Assembly (NCBI GenBank): GCA_013203365.1
Contig: JABMQG010000005.1
Span: 1-9,411 of the forward strand
Direction: 5' to 3'
Length of the DNA: 9,411 bases
From: Planctomycetota bacterium
GTDB lineage: Bacteria; Planctomycetota; Phycisphaerae; SM23-33; FEN-1343
The notes below the pieces were generated by a model. It did no database searches and had not been told where the DNA came from. It saw nothing but the letters and a program-made list of their open reading frames with translations. Positions 1-5,801 of this stretch are shown in pieces (the stretch's first letter is position 1; each line of letters starts with the position of its first letter). Position numbers and translations under genes: made by a program.

Positions 1-349
1 CAAACAACCCGCCGTTCGCGTCGAAGCAGGAGGTATAGAGGATTGCGTCTTCGGTCTGAAGGAACGCGGAGAGCTTGGCCTCCAACTCCTTGTGGAGGGT
101 CTGGGTGCCACAGATGAAGCGTACAGAGGAAAGGCCCAGGCCGAAGGAGTCCAGGCCGCGCCGGGCGGCATCCTTCAGCACCTCGTTGTTGGAGAGGCCC
201 AGGTAGTTGTTGGCGCAGAAGTTCAGGACCTCTTTGCCGCCCACGAGGATCTTTGCCGACTGCGGCGACTCGATTACCCGCTCGCCCTTGTACAGGCCGG
301 CCTCGCGTATGGCGTCGATCTCGTCCCGAAAGAGTTCCAGCGCATTCAT
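1..349 (-). CDS. kbl: 2-amino-3-ketobutyrate CoA ligase (glycine C-acetyltransferase), N-terminal part, cut by window edge
   Basis: This is a PLP-dependent enzyme of the alpha-oxoamine synthase family. It cleaves 2-amino-3-ketobutyrate with CoA to glycine and acetyl-CoA, the second step of threonine degradation in the cytoplasm. Only the first 116 codons are inside the window; the family is about 395-400 residues. Recognisable family blocks are [10 protein letters not shown] (about residues 43-52), [10 protein letters not shown] (about 73-82), HKELE, and [10 protein letters not shown] at the left edge, all very close to E. coli Kbl as I remember it. The PLP lysine lies outside the window. The start ATG (347-349) overlaps the tdh stop in an ATGA, so translation is probably coupled to tdh. 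The start gives the usual N-terminal length. Confidence is high because of both sequence and partner gene. Confidence 0.95.
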   Translation of the reverse strand, partial: MNALELFRDEIDAIREAGLYKGERVIESPQSAKILVGGKEVLNFCANNYLGLSNNEVLKDAARRGLDSFGLGLSSVRFICGTQTLHKELEAKLSAFLQTEDAILYTSCFDANGGLF

Positions 350-1386
350 ACCGACTCCCAGTCCAGCACGACCTTGGCGGCCTTCCCTGCACGGATGGCC
401 TCGAATCCCTTCTCGAACTCAACGTACGGCAGGCGGTGCGTGACGACCGCGGAAACGTCCATGCCCGTTTCTATCATCATCGTCATCTTGTACCATGTCT
501 CGTACATTTCGCGGCCGTAGATGCCCTTGATTGTCAGACCGCCGAAGACAATGCTGTTCCAGTCCACGCCCGTGTCGGCGGGCTGGATCCCCAGCGCGGC
601 GATCTTCCCCCCGTGCGCCATGTTGGCGATCATGTCTCTGAAGGCCAGGGGGTTCCCCGACATCTCCAGGCCGATGTCGAACCCTTCGTGCATGCCCAGT
701 TGCTTCTGGGCTGCGGCGATGTTGTCCTGGGCCACGTTCAGGGCCAGTGTCGCCCCCATCTTGCGGGCGATATCCAGCCGGAAATCGTTAACGTCGGTGA
801 TGACCACAAAGCGGGCCCCCGCGTGACGCGCAACGGCTACGGCCATGATCCCGATCGGACCGGCCCCGGTGATAAGCACGTCTTCACCCAGCACGTCGAA
901 CGAGAGAGCCGTATGGACGGCGTTGCCCAACGGGTCGAAGTAGGCATACGTCTCCTCCGACACCCGGGGACTGCAGACCCACACGTTCGTAACGGGTATG
1001 GAGAGGTACTCCGCGAATGCCCCGTCGCGGTTCACGCCCAGGCCCTTGGTCTCGGGACAGAGGTTGCGCCTGCCCGCCAGGCAGTTCCGGCATCGGCCGC
1101 AGACGATGTGGCCCTCGCCGCTGACGTGATCGCCCGGCTTGATGTCCTTGACGTTGGATCCGACCTCCACGACCTCACCCACGAACTCGTGCCCGATGAC
1201 CATGGGCGTCTCGATGGTCTTCTGCGACCATTCGTCCCAGTTGTAGATGTGGACGTCCGTGCCGCAGATCCCGGTCTTGTGGATTTTGACGAGTACCTCG
1301 TCGATGCCGTATCCGGGCACCGGCACCTCGTCCAGCCACAGCCCTTCGCGAGGTGCCTTCTTTACCAGCGCCTTCATCTTTTCCAT
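346..1386 (-). CDS. tdh: L-threonine 3-dehydrogenase (zinc, NAD-dependent)
   Basis: The enzyme oxidises L-threonine to 2-amino-3-ketobutyrate with NAD, feeding the adjacent kbl product. It is a medium-chain zinc alcohol-dehydrogenase-type protein of 346 residues, close to the 341 of E. coli Tdh. Catalytic-zinc residues are Cys41 in [16 protein letters not shown] and His66-Glu67 in IGHEFVGEV. The structural-zinc cysteines are 96, 99, 102 and 110. The NAD-binding Rossmann glycine motif GAGPIG is at 174-179. The frame is open to 1413, but I chose the ATG at 1384-1386 because a strong Shine-Dalgarno (GGAGGGAG, 1396-1403) lies 9 bases upstream. A second ATG at 1375-1377 matches the E. coli start but is too far from it. 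Its stop overlaps the kbl start. All motifs look intact. Confidence 0.96.
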   Translation of the reverse strand: MEKMKALVKKAPREGLWLDEVPVPGYGIDEVLVKIHKTGICGTDVHIYNWDEWSQKTIETPMVIGHEFVGEVVEVGSNVKDIKPGDHVSGEGHIVCGRCRNCLAGRRNLCPETKGLGVNRDGAFAEYLSIPVTNVWVCSPRVSEETYAYFDPLGNAVHTALSFDVLGEDVLITGAGPIGIMAVAVARHAGARFVVITDVNDFRLDIARKMGATLALNVAQDNIAAAQKQLGMHEGFDIGLEMSGNPLAFRDMIANMAHGGKIAALGIQPADTGVDWNSIVFGGLTIKGIYGREMYETWYKMTMMIETGMDVSAVVTHRLPYVEFEKGFEAIRAGKAAKVVLDWESV

Positions 1387-1481
1387 TTCAGATCGCTCCC
1401 TCCATGGAACCATCGAGCCAGTTCACGTGCCGCCCGGCGACAGGATGCAGACGCCCGCGCGGGCCATGAACATCGGCGCAG

Positions 1482-1510
1482 AATGTACACCCCGGCTGCT
1501 CACGACACAA
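1482..1510 (-). promoter_or_regulatory. Candidate sigma-70-type promoter for tdh-kbl
   Basis: Read on the minus strand, TTGTGT (1505-1510) is followed after exactly 17 bases by TACATT (1482-1487). These match the sigma-70 consensus hexamers at 3 of 6 and 4 of 6. Transcription would begin near 1475 and leave a leader of about 90 bases. A 12-base perfect palindrome, GCCCGCGCGGGC (1453-1464), sits inside that leader and could be an operator or just GC-rich coincidence. This is a pattern match only. Confidence 0.35.
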
Positions 1511-1532
1511 GGTCTCCTCGACGCGAATGCCA

Positions 1533-1561
1533 TTGACGCACCCGCCTGCCTGTCCTAGACA
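1533..1561 (+). promoter_or_regulatory. Candidate promoter for the sulfatase gene
   Basis: TTGACG (1533-1538) and TAGACA (1556-1561) are separated by 17 bases on the plus strand. The -35 is good and the -10 is weak. Initiation near 1568 would place the chosen sulfatase start (1616) about 48 bases downstream. Arms CGTGT (1566-1570) and ACACG (1579-1583) form a short dyad right at the predicted start site and might bind a regulator. The evidence is weak. Confidence 0.25.
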
Positions 1562-1615
1562 TGCACGTGTCATATGGCACACGACCGGCGCAGCAAGCTC
1601 ACATCAGGATCTGGA

Positions 1616-2980
1616 ATGGCCAATCGACCGAACATTCTGTTGATCCTGACAGATCAACAGAACTCGAGCATGATGAGCTGCACCGGCAATCGCTTCGTGC
1701 GCACGCCGGCCATGGACCGTCTGGCCGAGGGTGGCACGCGCTTCGACCGCGCCTACTGCACCAATCCCGTCTGCGCACCCTCACGCTTCAGCCTGATGAC
1801 CGGGCACATGCCCAGCACGATCGGGATGCTCAGTAACCGGCGGGACAACACAAGTGCTGTCCCCGACGCCATCCAACACAACGCACTCGGTCTGCTGCTT
1901 CGACGCGCGGGTTACGATACAGCCTATGCCGGCAAAGTCCACGTTCCCGACATGACGATCGATGAGCTGGGGTTCGAGCACATCTGCGACGATGAACGGG
2001 ATGAACTCCCTAAGGCCTGCGCCGACTTCCTGCAGCGAGAGCACACCCGGCCCTTCGCGCTTGTCGCATCGTTCGTGAACCCGCACGACATCTGCTACAT
2101 GGCCATTCGCGATTCCCGGCAGGTCGCGGACGAACGGCGAACGGTCGAGCGCGGACGCGTTGCGTGCGACACGCTGGATGCGGCGCTGGCTCGCCCGCCG
2201 GGCGTGGACGATGCGACCTTCTTTGAACGCGCCTGCCCTCCCCTGCCCCCCAACTTCGAACCGCAGGCCGACGAACCGGAGGCGGTACGGATTCTGCTCT
2301 CGAGCCGCCCTTTCCGAACGCATGCACGGCAAGAGTGGACGGAAGCCCGTTGGCGCGAACACCGCTGGGCCTATGCGCGCCTGACCGAACGGGTCGATTC
2401 GCAGATCGTCAAGCTGCTGGCGGCCCTCGACGCCGGCGGGCAGACGGACAACACCGTAGTGATCCTCACCAGTGACCACGGCGACATGGACGCCTCGCAC
2501 CGCATGGAGCACAAGTCGGTTCTCTACGACGAAGCCTGCCGGATTCCCCTCATCATCCACACGCCCGGCACGCAGGGGCGGGGACGCGTCGACCGCGATC
2601 ACCTGGTGTCGAACGGGCTCGACATCCTGCCAACCCTCTGCGACTACGCAGGCGTGACGCCGCCCGAGGGACTGCTTGGCCGCTCACTGCGCCCTCTGGT
2701 CGAGACCGCCGAGCGGCCGCCGTGGCGCGGTGAGTTGCCTCTGGAATGCGTCACCGGGCGGGGGATCGTCACACAGCGGTTTAAGTACGCACTGCACTAC
2801 CTCGGGTCGAACCGCGAGCAGCTCACCGACCTCGCCCACGACCCCCATGAGATGGTCAACGCCCTCGCCGATCCGCGCTATGCGCATGACGTTGATGAGT
2901 TGCGGGCGCGGTTTGCGGAAATTCACGAAGAAGCGCTGCCAACCGAAGCGGATGTCCTCAGCGCAATGAGCTTTGCCTGA
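1616..2980 (+). CDS. Cysteine-type sulfatase (alkaline phosphatase superfamily), substrate unknown
   Basis: This is a formylglycine-dependent sulfatase that hydrolyses a sulfate ester. At 454 residues it has a usual family length. It opens with the metal-binding segment NILLILTDQQ (Asp13-Gln14). The signature NPVCAPSR at 50-57 has Cys53 as the residue converted to formylglycine and Arg57 as its partner. A second metal site, TSDHGD, has Asp287-His288, followed by a basic HK and a short C-terminal sub-domain. The frame is open from an ATG at 1574, but I prefer the ATG at 1616: it has AGGA (1606-1609) at 6 bases and starts like family members. No signal peptide is visible from either start, so the product looks cytoplasmic. 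That suggests action on a small imported or internal sulfate ester, or a phosphonate-like ester as in some relatives. No maturase gene is in the window. It is divergent from tdh with no evident functional link. Confidence 0.88.
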   Translation: MANRPNILLILTDQQNSSMMSCTGNRFVRTPAMDRLAEGGTRFDRAYCTNPVCAPSRFSLMTGHMPSTIGMLSNRRDNTSAVPDAIQHNALGLLLRRAGYDTAYAGKVHVPDMTIDELGFEHICDDERDELPKACADFLQREHTRPFALVASFVNPHDICYMAIRDSRQVADERRTVERGRVACDTLDAALARPPGVDDATFFERACPPLPPNFEPQADEPEAVRILLSSRPFRTHARQEWTEARWREHRWAYARLTERVDSQIVKLLAALDAGGQTDNTVVILTSDHGDMDASHRMEHKSVLYDEACRIPLIIHTPGTQGRGRVDRDHLVSNGLDILPTLCDYAGVTPPEGLLGRSLRPLVETAERPPWRGELPLECVTGRGIVTQRFKYALHYLGSNREQLTDLAHDPHEMVNALADPRYAHDVDELRARFAEIHEEALPTEADVLSAMSFA

Positions 2981-3005
2981 ATGCTATTCGAAGCGGGACG
3001 GATTT

Positions 3006-3051
3006 AGGAATCTGGCAAGGGCCGTTGGGCCGCAGGCACTTACAGATTCCT
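3006..3051. repeat. 9-bp inverted repeat after the sulfatase
   Basis: AGGAATCTG (3006-3014) and CAGATTCCT (3043-3051) are perfect inverted arms around 28 bases. A small inner dyad of GGCC repeats (3020-3023 and 3028-3031) lies between them. The position, 25 bases after the sulfatase stop, suggests a transcription end or RNA-stabilising hairpin, but no T-run follows. It is therefore not a standard intrinsic terminator. A mobile-element remnant is an alternative. Confidence 0.45.
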
Positions 3052-3185
3052 GCCATACTTCTGATCGCCTTTGCGGGCGCACATCGTTGATTTCGTGCCT
3101 CTAGTAGGGAACCCACCCGCATGGAGGCGCAGACGATGAAAACCAGGTCCGTGAGCAACTCCTCGATCTGGTCAAGACCTGTCAC

Positions 3186-3256
3186 GCAGAGTAGCGGCGC
3201 AACCATTGCGAGAAGCCGGCCAAGTGGACAGCCAATGTCCACTTGCGCCACTCTGC
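3186..3256. repeat. Nested inverted repeats able to form a three-way junction
   Basis: The outer arms are 3186-3196 and 3246-3256, pairing 10 of 11 with one A/C mismatch at 3193/3249. Inside are two further hairpins. One is a 5-bp stem, CGCAA (3198-3202) with TTGCG (3206-3210), around a 3-base loop. The other is a perfect 10-bp stem, CAAGTGGACA (3221-3230) with TGTCCACTTG (3236-3245), around a 5-base loop. Ten bases (3211-3220) link the two hairpins. Pairing is read directly from the sequence; function is unknown. It could be a small structured RNA, a REP-like or transposon-end palindrome, or a protein-binding site. Confidence 0.55.
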
Positions 3257-3307
3257 ACGCGCGCCTGTAGCTTCGCGAATCACCGCTACCCCGCCAGTCT
3301 GACACGG

Positions 3308-3345
3308 GTTCTGTCAGGAGAAGAGCCCACTTTTCCTGACAGAAC
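3308..3345. promoter_or_regulatory. Distal operator-like dyad (30-base unit 1)
   Basis: A 16-pair stem with one G/T wobble (3320/3333) runs from 3308-3323 to 3330-3345 around a 6-base loop. Its core, 3312-3341, repeats the layout of a second unit at 3391-3420: TGT, six bases, AAGAG, three bases, ACTTTTC, three bases, ACA. Extra half-sites flank it: CTGACA (3299-3304) can pair with TGTCAG (3312-3317), and GACAG (3338-3342) with CTGTC (3345-3349), so alternative foldings exist. AbiEi-type antitoxins are known to repress their own operon by binding two inverted repeats in the promoter region. No T-run follows the stem, so I do not read it as a terminator. Confidence 0.6.
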
Positions 3346-3383
3346 TGTCGCTCAAGCCTGCTCAGATTAGCACCGTTGGCCTA

Positions 3384-3412
3384 TTGACCTTGTAACAAAA
3401 AGAGGGTACTTT
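3384..3412 (+). promoter_or_regulatory. Predicted promoter of the defence operon
   Basis: TTGACC (3384-3389) and TACTTT (3407-3412) are separated by exactly 17 bases. The -35 matches consensus at 5 of 6 and the -10 at 3 of 6. Predicted initiation near 3419 leaves a leader of about 19 bases before the start codon at 3438. It is the only promoter-like site seen before the five-gene run, and operator unit 2 lies across its spacer and -10. Confidence 0.5.
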
Positions 3413-3422
3413 TCGTTACAAG
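3389..3422. promoter_or_regulatory. Proximal operator-like dyad (30-base unit 2) over the promoter
   Basis: Perfect 8-bp arms CTTGTAAC (3389-3396) and GTTACAAG (3415-3422) continue, after one A/C mismatch, into AAAAG (3398-3402) and CTTTT (3409-3413), leaving a 6-base loop. The 30-base core at 3391-3420 has the same spaced layout as unit 1, with its start 79 bases downstream. A wider dyad, GTTGGC (3375-3380) with GCCAAC (3422-3427), brackets it. It overlaps the predicted -10, where repressor binding would block transcription. The likely binder is the winged-helix protein encoded next. Confidence 0.65.
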
Positions 3423-3437
3423 CCAACAGGGGTGTCC

Positions 3438-4046
3438 ATGCCATCAATAGAGCACAGCATCGTCAGTCGCATTGAACAAAGAGGCAGGGGTACGTGCTTC
3501 ACACCGAAAGCATTTCTCGATCTCGGCAGTTCCGAGGCGGTCCGCATCACACTCCACCGTCTGGTAAAACGCGGCTTCATTCGTCGCCTTGCCCGTGGTT
3601 TGTACGATTTCCCGAAGCAACATCGGATGATCGGCACGTTGTCCCCACATCCGGACGAAGTGGCACGTGCCCTGTCTGAGCGCGACGCATTACGCCTGCA
3701 GCCGTCCGGCGCCTATGCCGCCAACGTTCTCGGGCTCTCGGAACAGGTGCCCGCCCGTATCGTCTTTCTGACCGATGGACCCCCACGCCGCGTCACGGTC
3801 GGCAACCAGGAGATCATCCTCAAGAGCACTACCCCCCGTAATATGGCGACGGCCGGCAGAGTCAGCGGTACGGTCATCCAGGCATTGCGACACATTGGGG
3901 CCAAGCAGCTCACCGATCGCCACATTACCCATCTGCAACAAACACTGTCGGATGCCGACAAGGCGCAACTCAGGCAGGACCGGAACTATGCGCCCGGCTG
4001 GGTGCATCCCGTCATAGACGCTATCGCGGGGGACTACGATGCTTGA
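3438..4046 (+). CDS. DUF6088 / AbiEi-type antitoxin and transcriptional repressor (type IV toxin-antitoxin)
   Basis: The 202-residue protein looks like a DUF6088/AbiEi-family antitoxin. In characterised AbiE systems this protein both counteracts AbiEii and represses the operon. The N-terminal 60 residues read as a winged helix-turn-helix: helix SIVSRIEQRG, then FTPKAFLDLG, a recognition-helix-like VRITLHRLVKRGFI (35-48), and a basic wing RRLARGLYDFPK (49-60). The rest (about 70-200) is the C-terminal domain with the PARIVFLTDGPPRRV segment. I chose the ATG at 3438, with AGGGG (3428-3432) 5 bases upstream. A GTG at 3432 in the same frame would lie within that Shine-Dalgarno. It overlaps the toxin gene by 8 bases. 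The two dyads upstream fit autoregulation. Family assignment is from recognition of the sequence and the partner; the neutralising role is inferred. Confidence 0.82.
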   Translation: MPSIEHSIVSRIEQRGRGTCFTPKAFLDLGSSEAVRITLHRLVKRGFIRRLARGLYDFPKQHRMIGTLSPHPDEVARALSERDALRLQPSGAYAANVLGLSEQVPARIVFLTDGPPRRVTVGNQEIILKSTTPRNMATAGRVSGTVIQALRHIGAKQLTDRHITHLQQTLSDADKAQLRQDRNYAPGWVHPVIDAIAGDYDA

Positions 4047-5118
4047 TTTCGCTCGCCTCCCGATTGATGAACGCGCGCCATACTTCGTGGAAGTCGCCAA
4101 CCGACGACGCCTCTCGCCTCTCTTTGTCGAGAAGGACTTCTGGGTCTGCTTCTCACTGCAACTCCTCTTCTCGGCACCAGGTCTGGCGGACACATTCGTC
4201 TTCAAGGGTGGCACATCGCTATCCAAGGTATTCGGGGCGATCAAACGGTTCTCGGAGGACGTGGACCTGTCTGTCTCGCCTTCCTTGTTGGGGTTTGACG
4301 GGGCAGACAGCCCCGAAGCCGCGGCATCCCGTTCCCAGTTTGACAAACGATGGAAGGCGCTCAATGCGGCATGCGCCACGGCGGTGGAGACCACAATTCA
4401 GCCGGCTCTGGAGCAAGCGATCGCGAACACACTTGGCTCGTCACCGGATGGCAACGCCTACCTGGCGTTCACTCTCGATGAACAGACCCACTCGCCTGTG
4501 CTCACGTTTCGCTACCCAACCGCCACACCGCATGAACCGGGGTACGTGCACCCGCAAGTCAAGCTGGAGCTCGGATCGCTCACAGATCAGCGCCCCGTTG
4601 GTGACCATCCCGTCACGCCATGGGTTGCGGAGGAATTCCCTTCCGTGTTCACGATTCCGTCCTGCCGCGTGGTCGCGCTTGAGATGGAACGCACGTTCTG
4701 GGAGAAAGTCACGATCCTGCACACGGAATACCACCGACCGGCAGACAAACCCATGCGCACCCGGCTTTCGCGCGACTACTATGACGTGTGTCAGATGTCC
4801 ACGCATCCCGCGGGTCAGAGAGCCATGACAGACCTCGACCTGCTCGCCCGTGTCGTGAATCACAAGAGGACGTACTTCAAATCCGGTTGGGCCAGCTACG
4901 ACACCGCCGCGCCCGGCACACTGCATCTTGTCCCCCCCGACCATCGCCTGACCGATCTGAAGACCGATTACCAGCAGATGCAACCGATGTTCACAGAATC
5001 GCCACCCTCATTTGAGGAGATCCTTGACCAGCTCGGGAAGGTCGAGCGCACAGTCAACGGGAAATGGAATGCAATCGGACCGAATAAAGAGTTGGCCAGC
5101 CGACGAACGGCCCCGTGA
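4039..5118 (+). CDS. AbiEii/AbiGii-type nucleotidyltransferase toxin
   Basis: This is the toxin partner of a type IV (AbiE) pair, 359 residues and cytoplasmic. Family motifs run in order: EKDFWV (31-36), the nucleotidyltransferase signature FKGGTSLSK (55-63), then FSEDVDL with Asp74 and Asp76 as metal ligands. Further on are a conserved lysine, Lys223, in FWEKVTILH and RDYYDV at 245-250. All active-site residues I can check are present, so the toxin looks functional. The related MenT toxins of mycobacteria add nucleotides to tRNA acceptor ends; by analogy the target here may be tRNA, but this is inference. The start overlaps the antitoxin stop by 8 bases, indicating coupling. The 3' end overlaps radC by 50 bases. 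A run of seven C at 4932-4938 does not break the frame. Confidence 0.88.
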   Translation: MLDFARLPIDERAPYFVEVANRRRLSPLFVEKDFWVCFSLQLLFSAPGLADTFVFKGGTSLSKVFGAIKRFSEDVDLSVSPSLLGFDGADSPEAAASRSQFDKRWKALNAACATAVETTIQPALEQAIANTLGSSPDGNAYLAFTLDEQTHSPVLTFRYPTATPHEPGYVHPQVKLELGSLTDQRPVGDHPVTPWVAEEFPSVFTIPSCRVVALEMERTFWEKVTILHTEYHRPADKPMRTRLSRDYYDVCQMSTHPAGQRAMTDLDLLARVVNHKRTYFKSGWASYDTAAPGTLHLVPPDHRLTDLKTDYQQMQPMFTESPPSFEEILDQLGKVERTVNGKWNAIGPNKELASRRTAP

Positions 5119-5788
5119 AAAGCTCCTCGCACACGGCGCGGAGCACTTGAGCCCTGCTGAGCTCCTCGCGGTTGTGCTCCGCGTTGGCCAGGGCACATTT
5201 CAGAAGGGCGTTTCCGGTCAGAATGCGACCGCGTTCGCCAAACAGCTCCTGAACCAGTTCGGTGGTATCGAGGGCCTCGATCGCGCCCATATCGAGGATC
5301 TGTCCGCCGTTCACGGACTTGGCCCGGCCAAAGTTGCCCAGATCAAAGCCGCCATCGAGTTCGGCAAGCGTGTGTCTGCCGGCAAGTTGACGCCTGAGGC
5401 ATTCCAGTCCTCTGCGGATGTGGCCGCCCACTTCCGACCACTACTCACCGGGAAACGTCAAGAGAAGGTCGTTGCCGTGTTGTTGGATGGCCAGAACGTT
5501 CCCCTTGCCGAACGCGACATCACAGAAGGCACGCCAACGCAGGCCACCGTCTACGTGCGCCGTGTCATCGAAGAAGCCCTCCGCGTATCGGCCGCGGCCA
5601 TCGTGCTTGTCCACAATCACCCATCGGGAAGTCCCGAACCATCCGCCGGCGACGATGACACGACGCGGGATCTGCTACGCGCCTGCGCCCTGGTTGGCCT
5701 CATCCTTCTTGATCACATCATCATCGGCAAAGGTAACCACTACAGCTACAACGACAACGGACGACTGGAAGAACTTCAGAACGAATAA
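5069..5788 (+). CDS. radC: RadC-family JAMM/MPN+ protein (defence-island type)
   Basis: RadC proteins have a helix-hairpin-helix DNA-binding part and a C-terminal JAMM metalloprotease-like domain. Despite the name, a DNA repair role is not established, and they are frequent in mobile and defence loci. Here 239 residues include the opening IKSWPADERPREKLL (about 6-20), HhH-like LSAVHGLGPAKVAQI, and the metal motif HNHPSGSPEPSAGDD with His182, His184 and Asp195, all intact. The loop after AVVLRVGQG looks slightly longer than in housekeeping RadC. The frame is open from 5012, but the ATG at 5069 gives the family N-terminus and has GGGAA (5059-5063) 5 bases upstream. It therefore starts 50 bases inside the toxin gene. 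Its stop lies 13 bases before the methylase gene. Its job in this operon is unknown. Confidence 0.92.
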   Translation: MQSDRIKSWPADERPREKLLAHGAEHLSPAELLAVVLRVGQGTFQKGVSGQNATAFAKQLLNQFGGIEGLDRAHIEDLSAVHGLGPAKVAQIKAAIEFGKRVSAGKLTPEAFQSSADVAAHFRPLLTGKRQEKVVAVLLDGQNVPLAERDITEGTPTQATVYVRRVIEEALRVSAAAIVLVHNHPSGSPEPSAGDDDTTRDLLRACALVGLILLDHIIIGKGNHYSYNDNGRLEELQNE

Positions 5789-5801
5789 GAGGAGGCCGCT
5801 T

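Larger units (their letters stand above)
2981..3437. other. Non-coding, dyad-rich boundary between metabolic and defence blocks
   Basis: I find no credible gene in this stretch of about 450 bases. A minus-strand open frame covering most of it (2958-3305) resembles no family known to me and overlaps the sulfatase end. A plus-strand frame at 3123-3193 is free of stops for only about 20 codons and lacks a start. What it does hold is four separate dyad structures, listed individually, and the promoter of the defence operon. I saw no tRNA, attachment site or insertion-sequence gene. Confidence 0.7.

Noticed and set aside
253..1536. Long plus-strand open frame opposite tdh and kbl
   Set aside because: It is an antisense shadow of two clearly recognised genes and has no family features.
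3123..3193. Short plus-strand stretch reading like a protein C-terminus (REQLLDLVKTCHAE then stop)
   Set aside because: It is bounded by a stop at 3105-3107 and has no start codon. It may be a gene remnant, but it is too short to support any call.
2958..3305. Minus-strand open frame of 115 codons over the intergenic region
   Set aside because: It overlaps the sulfatase 3' end, shows no recognisable family or good ribosome site, and covers the nested inverted repeats. It is most likely chance in GC-rich DNA.
3308..3345. Strong hairpin considered as an intrinsic terminator
   Set aside because: No T-run follows, and its matched twin lies over the predicted promoter of the next gene, which favours an operator.
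3432..3437. GTG start six bases upstream for the antitoxin
   Set aside because: It coincides with the end of the AGGGG ribosome site that best serves the ATG at 3438.
4932..4938. Run of seven C in the toxin gene as a possible frameshift or phase-variation site
   Set aside because: The frame stays open on both sides with family-like sequence. One short C-run in GC-rich DNA is not evidence of slippage.
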